From the NCBI GenBank assembly GCA_037179385.1, contig CM074187.1:3224001-3288000 (forward strand): a DNA stretch of 64,000 bases, given 5' to 3'. The translations under genes were made by a program, and so were the position numbers. The notes under the pieces were generated by a model. It saw only the letters and a program-made list of their open reading frames with translations. It was not told where the DNA came from and made no database searches. The first letter of the stretch is position 1; every line of letters starts with the position of its first letter. This stretch comes from Holothuria scabra (taxonomy: Eukaryota; Echinodermata; Holothuroidea; Aspidochirotida; Holothuriidae). This document shows positions 50,996 through 64,000 of the stretch, piece after piece.

Positions 50996-51083
50996 TAAAA
51001 CAAACACATATACATACACACACACACACATACACACATATACACACAAACATAAACACACACACACATATACACACACACAT
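50996..51083. repeat. (CA)n / (CATA)n microsatellite
   Basis: Alternating acacac and atacaca blocks immediately after the tandem repeat. Confidence 0.9.
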
Positions 51084-53044
<1,961 letters not shown>

Positions 53045-53446
53045 GGTCGAAAAGAGGTAGTAAAAAGTGCTTAAAAGTTTGCGGAAAACTCTACGACGTT
53101 TCGGGTATAAACCCTTCATCAGGTGGCAAAAACCAAACTGAACAACCAACAGTAACAATTGGACACGACAAACATCAAATCCGAAGCGATCGCTGTAAAA
53201 ACAAAACCGAACGAAAGTGTCCTGGATGAAAAAGAGCACGTACAAATCGAACATCGTCGGAAAAAGGGGGAAAAAGTAGACAGAAACTAGGTGCGGAAAA
53301 AACTAATAATTAGGATTAAAAAAAGAGAGCACGAACGGGTAAGTGTAAAAAGAGTAAAAACTGGCTCAATAAAGGGTGAATATTACAAAAGGTCAATTCT
53401 AACGTTAAGGTCGTGTGGAGCGAGAGTACCTAGCGTCATGATCAGT
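53045..53446 (-). mobile_element. PLE-A 3' UTR, antisense half of an inverted pair (copy A3)
   Basis: Minus strand from about 53,446 to (TA)n: the end of the endonuclease (LIM codons), then the UTR with a hammerhead-like motif at 53,093-53,122, ending at the first tttcgacct box. A roughly 60-bp piece of the UTR (the tgactgtcag region) is deleted near 53,218. It meets copy A4 head to head. Confidence 0.85.
53093..53122 (-). other. Hammerhead-like motif of PLE-A
   Basis: CTGATGA, GGGT/ACCC, GAAAC on the minus strand; no stem III. Confidence 0.5.
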
Positions 53447-53484
53447 CGGTCCGATCAGTCGATCAGTCGATCAATTGATCAGTC
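53447..53484. repeat. (GATCAGTC)n filler at an inverted-pair junction
   Basis: cggtccgatcagtcgatcag followed by tcgatcaattgatcagtcgg: a short motif from the PLE end repeated about four times, plus a palindrome, sitting exactly between copies A3 and A4. Confidence 0.8.
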
Positions 53485-54346
<862 letters not shown>

Positions 54347-57300
54347 AAATTACTTATATCATTATATGCACCCGCATTGTTGAGCGCGTTTAGTCAAGCG
54401 TATATACACTTTCCATACACTTCAAGACAAAAGGGACTGTGCCAGTTGATGCTTGTTTACATGTTTCAGCTTTGGTGTCCGATCACACTTGAAACATGAC
54501 AGTATTTTGTGACGTAAAATCCAAATGCAAGAAATGAAAATATTTTTTGGATATTTTTTGAAAGGTACTAACAGGTAGATGTATCCTAAGTAATTTTCAG
54601 AATATAAAATGTAAATCATCATACAAAGTCTGTTGTTAGAAAATTTAACAAAGTTAAGAGGGTACCAAAACCATTGACACCACTATTTATGGATGACCCA
54701 TGTATAGCATGAAAGGAGATAAAAATTGCTTCCAAACAATGTGCAAATGCATTCATTGTGAATGGTATCTTCTTAAGGTACTAATTTAACTATGTTTTGA
54801 CAAGCAAATATTTGTTCTTTCAGTCTTTTAGTGACATTCAAAGTATCTGAAATGTATTGTTAGCGAAAATGTATTTTGTTTTAATGTGTAGTAAAATTTT
54901 TCATTCTATGCAGATGTGGTTGTATATTAATTAGTGTGAAAAGGAACTTAACCAAGGGAATTTCTTGAAAAATTTATAGGGAATAAGCTTTTTTGCGTAA
55001 TGCAAGACAAATTTTCTGAAAAAAATGATGTCTTACATGCTATTTTGTTGTTCTAATGCTAGTAATACCAGTACATACATTATAGTTGAGTACAAAGCTG
55101 AACACAAACAACAAAAAGGATGGACTTTACATAAAACCAAACAACAGAATATTCTTGTCTTGGAAACGAAAGTTAGTGATTAAAGTGAATGTAAAATATA
55201 AGATATGTACCAACAGTGCACACTTCCATCTTCCCAAGTAGGATCCTGCTATAAATATGCAAGTGCTTTTAGGTTTTTATGAAAGTCTGATGATCACCAA
55301 CTTAATTTACATTCTTTCGTTACATTCACATTCTCTTATATATACTTGCTAATCAATTTGTAGTTATTTGTAACAAAATTCCGCTTTGTAACCTGTCATT
55401 TAAACAGCGCAAAGAGAATTAGGGCTAGCAGAAATACGTACTACTCAGTCTTACAAAAACACTGCAGATGGTACCTAATAAAAAAGGACTTAACATTCAT
55501 CCAGCCGTGATTATTTATGATTACTCATATTATGTACTTTCATGGAAATAAATCGATGAACACTTTTTGCGCTCGAGTAACTGAAATTTCTCCATCAAAA
55601 TCCTGCTCTTTTGATGGGAAGCCTTGCCGAGGAGTTGTTTGTGAAATTCACAACAAAGATGTTTTTCTACTCTTTGCATTTCATTACCCCGTGTGAACTG
55701 CAACCCACTTCCAATCGTACATCTGGATTGCTGTCCTGCGTTGCTGAGTTTTAAATTTTGAAAATTTTCCCTTTTCCATTTTCAAAAATTTACTTCAAGG
55801 GTACTTCCTAGTATTTTCACTAATGGTCAACAAGGATGACCTCTAATCTAAAATGGTTTCAAACATTTCAAAAACTATCCACTCACTTTCAACGGGAATT
55901 GATGTGACAGATTGGTGTTATCTGGTGAATGTAATACATTGATGATCCACTCGGCTAGCAAAGTGGAATCCCTGTTAATTGAGAAAGGTTTTAGCTCCTT
56001 CATGCGATGAGGCTGTGTCAATAATGACTTTTGTTGTACTTATTCTCTTAGTACTTCAGTTTCACAGTTCTATAAATGTTGTAAAGAAATCAATATTTTG
56101 ATGACTTATCAGGTCTTTGATACCATCAGTATGAATTTCTTATTTTGCTTTTATCGGTATATGTAACCATTGAACCATTTTGGATGTACAATAATCTTTC
56201 TTGCCACCTGTGTTATAACGTGAAGTGCGCCAAAAGTTAAACTGTTTTTATCTTTAGGAAGAGCGAAAAGCAAATGCCTTTTACGTCTAAGACTTGCTAG
56301 ACTTGCTATTGTTGAAAATATTGTCATTCCGTTTAATCTTCATGTGAACGAAGCACTGAAAGACGGAGTACCAAGGAGCTCCAACAGACTAAAATAACAA
56401 ACCTGACAGAAGAAAATCTTGTAGCCCGATAAGAAAGATGCAGCTACATATTGGGAAGTTGATATTAAAAAATTACCCAAACTGCAAAGAAATGTAACTA
56501 TCTACATTAGTATATCTATTTACCATAAAATGAAAAATTTAACCAACAAAACTAAAAAGGTATATGTTTGAAATATCATTAATAATTGCGATTAATTTCA
56601 CGTTTCGAGAAATGGCGTGAATATCATACAACAACACAACACGGACTAATTATGATATGGGTTGAGGGGTTTTAGGTAACAAAATTCTAAAAATTATGAA
56701 TATTTAAAAACTAAATTCATTGAATAACAATACATTGCATTTTGGAAATTTGTACTGTCATAACATAATGAGACAAATTGTCTTCTTTTATTAGACTTTA
56801 AAGACGTTCTAAAGTATTTTTCGAAACTTTTAGTGTAGGCTATGTTGAAAAAAGGAAGAGAGAAAACTTATTCCGCGTTCAGCGCACTTGTTCACATCTT
56901 GAACCGACACCTTTCAGCTATTTGTAGTAGACGTTTGAAATCATGTCCATGGTCACCGTGAACTCGTTATCTCATTGTGTCACTGATGATTTTCGATGCT
57001 CCTCGCCGTGTGCTGTCGGTGCCCCTTAATAAGATTTGTTAGATCTAGTTCTGGCAGTACACGGCACCTCATTATTTGAAAGATATCACCTACCTTCATG
57101 CTGGCATATGTAGATGACATGTAAAGACATTTTTGAATTTGCAACCTTTGATCACAAATTTTCGCTTAACCCTAGCTAACTGATATTTGAAATTTCACTG
57201 GTGTCAAAGGTTAAGGTCAAACAAACGTCTGTAATTTTAGAACAGAACATAAACTGCATTACCCTGTGTATCCTCAGAGGAATCTCAAAGCTGAATGTTC

Positions 57301-59440
57301 GAGAAGAAGGAAGCCTACTTTTATAGTCTTTAAGAAATAACGGATGTGGAATTTTTTGTTTAAAAAAATGTGATTCTCTTTCTATTTATTTCAAATTCTA
57401 TGGTACTGTCACCAGAATATTCCTTAAGGAATGCTGATTTTATAATGGAATTGTACGCTGTTTGCCTTTGTCTGATTGTGCAATAGAAATAACAAATACT
57501 CGATATACCACGTTCAGTCCAAACGTAGAATTGACATACTTAGTGAATCGGTTTTCCTGATATAAAGTTGTCACATCTCAGTTAAAACATGTAATGATAA
57601 AATACAAGAAAGAATGTGAATTATCTCTCCGTGTGGCTTGTGTGTGATTTACCGGCACATTTTATCGGCAATGTAAATTATACAATTTTTTGTTGACTGC
57701 AATGTGATATACCCGTCCGGTTACGATGTAGTGTTGAACCCATAAAACTGAAGAAGGAATATGATTTAACATGAACCAATCCAATTACTGTTACGAGTAA
57801 CTTAATCCCAACCTAATATCAATATAGTACATAAAAGAGTCTTATTTATGACGCTATAGCGAAATTGCTTACCTTTGAAAAATGGCTTAAGCTACATGGC
57901 AAAATACTCTTGTATAAAGCCTCTTTTGATTCTGTATTCAAAGAGAAGTCTTGTACATGGACTTATGTCTGGACTGTTCATCAACAGGGTTTGTGGCATT
58001 GCTATTTCAATGCACTTTAGCTAATAGAATCGCCCTGTAGTTGTGTTTACATTTTGAGTAAAAATGTTGTTACTTTCATTTTGTGTCCGTGCATCCTCCT
58101 CAGGTTTCTCTAAAGTGATTGATGTCATAGATATGACAATTCTGCTCTCCATTTGACCTAACTCAAATACTCGGCTATTAGACATTGACTGAAAGTAAGA
58201 AATCAAAAGATAATCTCGTGCTTAATCGTTTAGCAACATCTCCTTTTCAAGTAGTAGGTGCGGTAGTAAGTGCGATTAAACGCCAGTGAATTACAGGAGA
58301 GTTGATACCTTTGCAAATTTGCTTAAGTCAAACGGGTATTGAAACGTTGCTGATCAGAATAAATATGCTGACAAGTATCAATGAGAACTTTAATCTCAGA
58401 TGAAAGAGAGGAATGTGATTGGTAGAATAATCAGTTTACCCATCGTCGTTGCCACGAGAGCTGGCACATCTTCATTGGAAGGTGAGAAATTAACCTCTAT
58501 TTAGGTCATATGATTAGGTAGGTTTGAAAGAATTTGACATCAAAGGCTCATGTTTCATGAGACATTAGGTCCCTCTGTGTCCTTGACAAACTGCTTGAAC
58601 TGAATTGGTGATCTGCTTGTAACACCTTTTCACCTTTGGAATGGAGACAAGAAGGAACAAGAGCTGCCGCTAGACCAAGAACAACATGAAGATGTGTAGT
58701 TGAGAATGGGAGAAATGGAGCACGATTCAGGAGTTGGAACGAACCCGAAAGTTTCAGCAAATGAAGGAGCGAATTGGGAAATGAATTCACAGCTTTGTGA
58801 TCCTCATTGCACAGAGAGAGTTAAAAATAAAGCTACCTTGACGAGAAGACCACCCTTAGTAAAAATAATTTAAAATTGACTTCTCTTCCAGTTATCTGTA
58901 TTCGATTTGGGAAAAGAAACCTCTAGATATGATTCTTAAGGAGCAACAACGGCACTACCGGGATAAGAACTTTTTCCTACAAGAGCTCCTTTTATCTAAA
59001 TGACAAACAACATTTTCAAAGAAAGATATGAAAAAGAGTTCGGAAATTAGTTCGACAAAGTGAGCATAGACACGTAGATACAGTTCCTGCTCCTCCATTC
59101 ACAACACAATACTGCAAGAAATGTTAGATGACCTAAACTGTAGTCAAACAACTATAAAATACCGTAATAGCTGCTCAATTCAAACAATCACGCGCATTGC
59201 ATGCAATGTGCTTTAGAAGAAAGTAAGCCTCTTCAATTTTTTAAATACTTTATCAAAGTAAACCAAGGCAGAGGTTATCTGTAACTTCTTTAAAAAGTGT
59301 GATTTTCTATTCAAGCCACAGACAACCGTATCGGTGTATTGTGTTAGAATACTAGTCTTTTTAGGAATTTTGTCTGCCCAGTTCTTCTTGTAGGCGTGAT
59401 AATGAGTTAGAAGAGATCTCACTTTTCAATTAATTGGTGA
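54347..59440. other. Gene-free stretch
   Basis: AT-rich. No coding sequence with recognisable domains, no (TA)n arrays and no PLE fragments seen. Confidence 0.5.
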
Positions 59441-59583
59441 CAGGCCCTATTTCCTCTTTCGACTTGCTTTTGATCTCTCTGCTCCATTGCTTAGGCTGAA
59501 AACCAGAACCAATGGCACTCTCAAGTTTTTAAAGCCTTTGCTATGACCCGATCAAGAGTCGAAATCCAGACCTTTCAGGTGAT
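59441..59583 (-). mobile_element. tRNA-derived SINE (copy 3 of 3, decayed)
   Basis: Shares with the copies at 32.5 and 46.8 kb the pieces ctccattgctta, aaccagaaccaatggca, ctatgacccgatcaagagtc and ccagacctttcaggt. Divergence is high. Confidence 0.5.
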
Positions 59584-62500
59584 ATATGCATGTATTGACC
59601 AATTGATTAAACAGTTATGCTGTATAATAAATAGTTCACTTAACAGTTCTCGTGAATTCATGGGCAGAGTAACTTCTTCTTTCCTGCAGTCTGTTTGATT
59701 TTTTCGAGTTTTATAAACCCTTTTTAAATCTGTTTTCTTTATTTTGCATTCTCATTGAAAACGAGACCCATCGAATTCAGTTTTTACTTAAGTATTGTCC
59801 TCGGCACTGTCGGAGTATGATAATGCAAGTGCAAGAAAAATGTAAGTAACCTTCGCTGAATAGTTTATAAATTCAACAATATCAATTATATTTTCATTAG
59901 TGGTAAGATACACCACTGCTGCGTCTCAAGAAAATATTTTTTCTCAAATTATGTAAAACCGTTAGAGTACTTGATCCCAAGCTTTGATTAAATTGGAAAC
60001 TTAAATTTGAGTCACACCCAGGGCTATTGCGATTATGTTAAGAATTTATTACTACAAGAGTAGATCATGTGTCAAGAGAAAAAATCCAACGAGGAAACGT
60101 ATTGCCTGGAAAAAGAGGAGCCTTGAGATTCACTCCAAGACTTTTATAAAAAGTATTCTTTTCTAGAAACCAATGGCCCGTTATTATTGCAGAGATGACT
60201 GAAATGACTGTCACACTTAGAACTGTCCCCTATAGTCAATCCACTTAGTCCTAGTTCACTCTTCGTACAATAAAAAAATTATCCCATTCTGTACTTAATG
60301 TTTGTAACTGTTCTATCAGTACATCTATGTAACTGCTTTTCGGCGGGTAGAGAGAGGTAAAAAAGGCCATTCTGCACAGGCATCAACTGCATATTTCAGT
60401 GACACAAATATTGCAATATCTCTTAAACAATATAGTTTGTGATGAACGCATATTGAACACACAGTGAAGTTGGGATGAATGGATTTGCCATTTTAAACAT
60501 TTGAATAGCACAAAATAGAAATCGTAAATCGAGCACTGGATGTCATAGGGGTAATGAATATGAGTTTGTAGGTATCAAGCCATATACATTTATTATAAAT
60601 GGGCATCATGGTTGAAGCCTCTTTCAAAACCTCTGCGTGGCTCCAAGATAGTAATTAGCTTCTTTCAAAACCTTTGAGTGGCTTCAAGATATTCATTGCC
60701 TATTCACGATATTCGAACTAAGGAGTGTTATCCATAACTTTTTACTCTAAAATATTTTTGTTTCTACAACTGTCATAAACTCCTTCAGAAAATTTTAAAG
60801 TTTGTTTTTCAAAGTGAAACTAGTCCAATTCTTACAACAGATACCATAGGATCGGTGTAACCGGGCAACACCTTTATACAAACCACAACAAAAATCGTGC
60901 TCAGCATTAAAGCATAAAGGAGAAGCGATTCAGTCCCAAGATAAATATTACACAACTGGTCTGAGGTCAAATTTTATATTTTTACCCAGTTAATTAATTC
61001 GCTCTGGTGAAATGTTATCCAGCCTTGCGTTCTGTTTAATGTTGGATCTTTTAAATGACCGTGTTTATGAATTGAGGATAGATGTACCATATACCCTTTA
61101 AAAATGACAAATAAAAGAATCGTGGGACAAAGTTTTGGTGCGAGTCGTGCTATCAATACTGCCTGTTTATGCCACAAAACGACGAGAAATGTACCATTAC
61201 ACCACGATCGTTCGCAAATGCTATTTGAAAAGGGGGCCTTTTGAATAGTGTTCATAGATATTTAGAAGACTGATTCATTTCTAACCGTTGGTAAAATGTT
61301 AAAATTTGAATATGAGTATTCAACGTGTTTTCTGATAATATCTTATGGTACAAAATAGTTAAAGATATACAATTTTTAAAGAATACAAATCCAGATTTTA
61401 TAAGGGCGTCAACCTCGGTACTTCCAGGCTCGTGCTATGGCCAGTATAAATTCTTATCTCTGTCGTTGGTGTTCACAATGTGGTTCTTCATTTCATCAAT
61501 TACATCTTGAAGATGACACTTATGTGTTCCTTCCCAAAATGCTAAAACATTTAAGTACAAGCTGATGTTAAACATGTTGAAAATACAAATATAGACTCAA
61601 TGGTGTGCTAGGGAACGCCGCTGTCATGAAAACTATTTTTTCGGTGGTACTTATGAAAATATTCTGGTCTCAGTACAAATTATTTGCCTTTCCGTTTAAT
61701 AGCAACCGTCTTGAAAATTACATGTACCTCGTTTAACATAATTGCTTAACGAACATTACCAGCATACTAAAGTGCACTTGACGTGCTTAATATCTTAAAA
61801 TGCCATCTTCATACACAAGTCCTTTATTTAAAGCAGGATTTCTCTTGGCCTTAGATATGTATGGAATTGTCCCTACGGTTCGATGTCTCTTCGTCTCCAA
61901 AGAATTGTTTTACAACAACGAGTCCAGTTCAATTGCCTGTCTACTACAATCTGTTTGACATCATCTTCAGTTCCTAATATGTATTATATGCATGCCTTTT
62001 ACGGAATCACTGTTACCACCCAGCTCTCGCAAATTTTACGAGTTAACTGTTTACAGTACTGCACTGCACGTAATAATTAATTTAATTCTTCTTTAAAAAC
62101 CATAATAATATACAAATTAATGGCTCCTACCAGCCTGGCAAGAAAAATTATAGCTAAGGTTGATCCAAAAAGCTTCAAAATCTTAGTTTATTAATAGCTA
62201 ACAGTTCGTAATTTGGTAGTTATTTCATGTAAATCTTCCAGATTTGTTAACTGCTCTATTCTCTTACGTGACTACCGAAATCTTCTGTAACTTATACTTT
62301 TTCTGTAGTTTTAATTGTGTCTAGCACTGATGATAAAATTTGTTTTTTTAGCCTTGTGAAATGTTTCTGTCACTATCCAAATGAGATATATTCCTGTCTG
62401 TGTGTCAATACGGAAGATCAGCAAATTAGATTTAGAACTTAACTTCTTCTCAAAATCTTTCCTGCTCATCGTACTCTTTCGATACTCTCTTCCCAATGGA

Positions 62501-64000
62501 AATTGAAAAAAAAAAGCCCGAATACTATGTAGACATCAAAAAAATTAATCTCTTGGTAATTCTTATCAGAACGATACATCGAACGTACTTTCATAATGGG
62601 TACATATTTTTCTGGTCACGAGCAGACTAATAAGCTAATTTCAGTTACCTATGGAGCTTGGAAGGGTGCCATTAGTTCGTGTGTCAGTTCAGAAAACGCC
62701 AAATCTTCACAATCCATAGAGGTGATACTAGTTCAGGGATTCCTTTGCTAGAAATACAAACAACAAATCAAAGCAAAGAGTTGTGAAGATGTTAAATACC
62801 GTCACTAATTGTCGGTCTGTTTTCATAGCTTGCACATGAAGCTACATTCCTTCTGTAATGCGACCGCATTTTTTGCACTGTCTTTCCTGAGTTCACGAGG
62901 AGGGCAAACCAGATGGAGGTCACCAAAAACGTTGACACTTTCTTTCTGTGTAAGATGATAAGCTTGCAAAGATAGTAATTATGATAGTGTCTCAGAACAG
63001 CTCCCTGCTCAGAACATGTACTATAATATACAAGGATGATATTCTACCAAACATCAAAATGTTGTGCAAGTATTCCTTTTACACCGGCATCTATTGAGGA
63101 ACTACTTCGTAAATGTCTTCACTGTGGAGTTTGTCGTACTTTTACTGTTTTTGCCTCAACTTTTGATATTTTCGGTTGGCTTTTATTGAAAACATTCTTT
63201 AGAAAATTTACGTTGTAATCCAACGTGTAATTCTCAAGACATGAAGATCTTTTAGATTATCATTGCCGATGAAGCATAAAACATTTGTAAACTTTACATT
63301 AGCCACGGGAAGTTTCTATAACTTGTAACTTGACGGTTAATGCAACAGGAAAAAGGGGGAAAAAATAAAGAAAAAATCATTTCAAGCTGTCAGTGTGAAA
63401 GTGAGGAAATTACATAAACCTTTGCTCGGTCGAGGCTCACTTTAAAAGAAAAATCTAGTAATTTCATTTGATGATATCACTTAAAATATCTCTGATGTGA
63501 ATGACAGTTTCACCAAAATAGATTAAGGGTGGAATTAGTTCCTCCTTTATATCAAAATTGACTTGTCACGAGTGAAATTTGATGAAAATGTTAAAGAACC
63601 TCTAAAAAGGATAAAATAGTTGGATTTAAACGATAAGTTACGTTCTACCGGTGAACCAGTTATGGTGGGGGGGGGGGTGGGGGATGGACCCCCACTGAAT
63701 CGCCCAGCCCCCCAAAGCAGCCCCCACTGGCGACCTGGGCAAAAAATTATATTCATGCTGGCCGATGATAATATTCACTCCGGGCTACCCAGCTACTATG
63801 ACATAGATGCACTTGCGATAGATCCACGCAGTTGCAGGGTATTCTGCAATTGTGCCCGGTTCTAAATTTCGGAATTTCAGAATAAATCCAGGTTCGGAAC
63901 AAATTCAGGTCGACTGTGACAACTTAATACCTTGGGAATCTCTTGACCTTTACTGGTCGGGTTTCTGGGTGGATAATTTTCTACAAATTGACTACCTTGG
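59584..64000. other. Gene-free stretch
   Basis: No gene or element recognised. Tandem copies of cttctttcaaaacctctg (near 60,620-60,690) form a short local repeat of about 50 bp, and a G-run lies at 63,666-63,679. Confidence 0.5.

Noticed and set aside
60620..60690. Short repeat suggesting a satellite
   Set aside because: Only two copies of about 50 bp; too little to call more than a local duplication.
63620..63865. 81-codon frame near the right edge
   Set aside because: Crosses a G-run and low-complexity Pro/Gly codons; no family motif.

Overview
The window looks like repeat-dominated, AT-rich intergenic (or large-intron) DNA from an invertebrate animal. An anthozoan or other cnidarian fits best, because it has many families of GIY-YIG Penelope-like elements (PLEs), tRNA-derived SINEs and long (TA)n arrays, but no diagnostic host gene is present. 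I found no intact protein-coding gene of the host. Every recognisable protein fragment belongs to a retroelement, and every one is broken by stops, frameshifts or truncation. All motif and pairing claims were read by eye; no alignment or folding program was run.

Layout. 0-5.2 kb: a PLE-A inverted pair, a PLE-B reverse transcriptase (RT) copy and a PLE-F endonuclease copy, separated by (TA)n. 5.2-13.1 kb: mostly featureless, with old PLE-E and PLE-B relics. 13.1-14.65 kb: a degraded PLE-B copy followed by a TTAA-flanked, piggyBac-like MITE. 14.9-22.8 kb: a chain in which each element is separated from the next by (TA)n: retrozyme-1, a PLE-C/PLE-D inverted pair, a PLE-E inverted pair, a tRNA-SINE, retrozyme-2, a PLE-G end and a SINE tail. 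22.8-27.8 kb: an 850-bp duplication with a third inverted copy, flanking a PLE-F 3' end and a PLE-A RT/endonuclease copy. 27.8-34.1 kb: a foldback repeat, a SINE and a possible host promoter. 34.1-37.5 kb: PLE-A interrupted by a composite inverted-repeat insertion, then a tRNA-SINE. 37.5-52.9 kb: mostly quiet, with a 327-bp GC-rich palindrome and two tandem-repeat tracts. 52.9-54.35 kb: a PLE-A inverted pair between two (TA)n arrays. The rest to 64 kb is nearly featureless apart from one SINE.

The most interesting content is a ribozyme-retroelement system. Two loci (15.13-15.67 and 22.09-22.47 kb) each carry two type I hammerhead ribozymes exactly 302 bp apart. This is the organisation of a retrozyme, a non-autonomous element copied through small circular RNA. 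Both loci end at the same base, fused to (TA)n. A third, complete hammerhead with nearly the same stem III lies in the 3' end of PLE family F (25.08-25.15 kb), which makes F a candidate source of the retrotransposition machinery. The 3' ends of most PLE families, retrozymes and the tRNA-SINE abut (TA)n, often tail-to-tail across one array, and several PLEs sit as head-to-head pairs between two arrays. This fits target-primed reverse transcription from either strand of a self-complementary (TA)n target.
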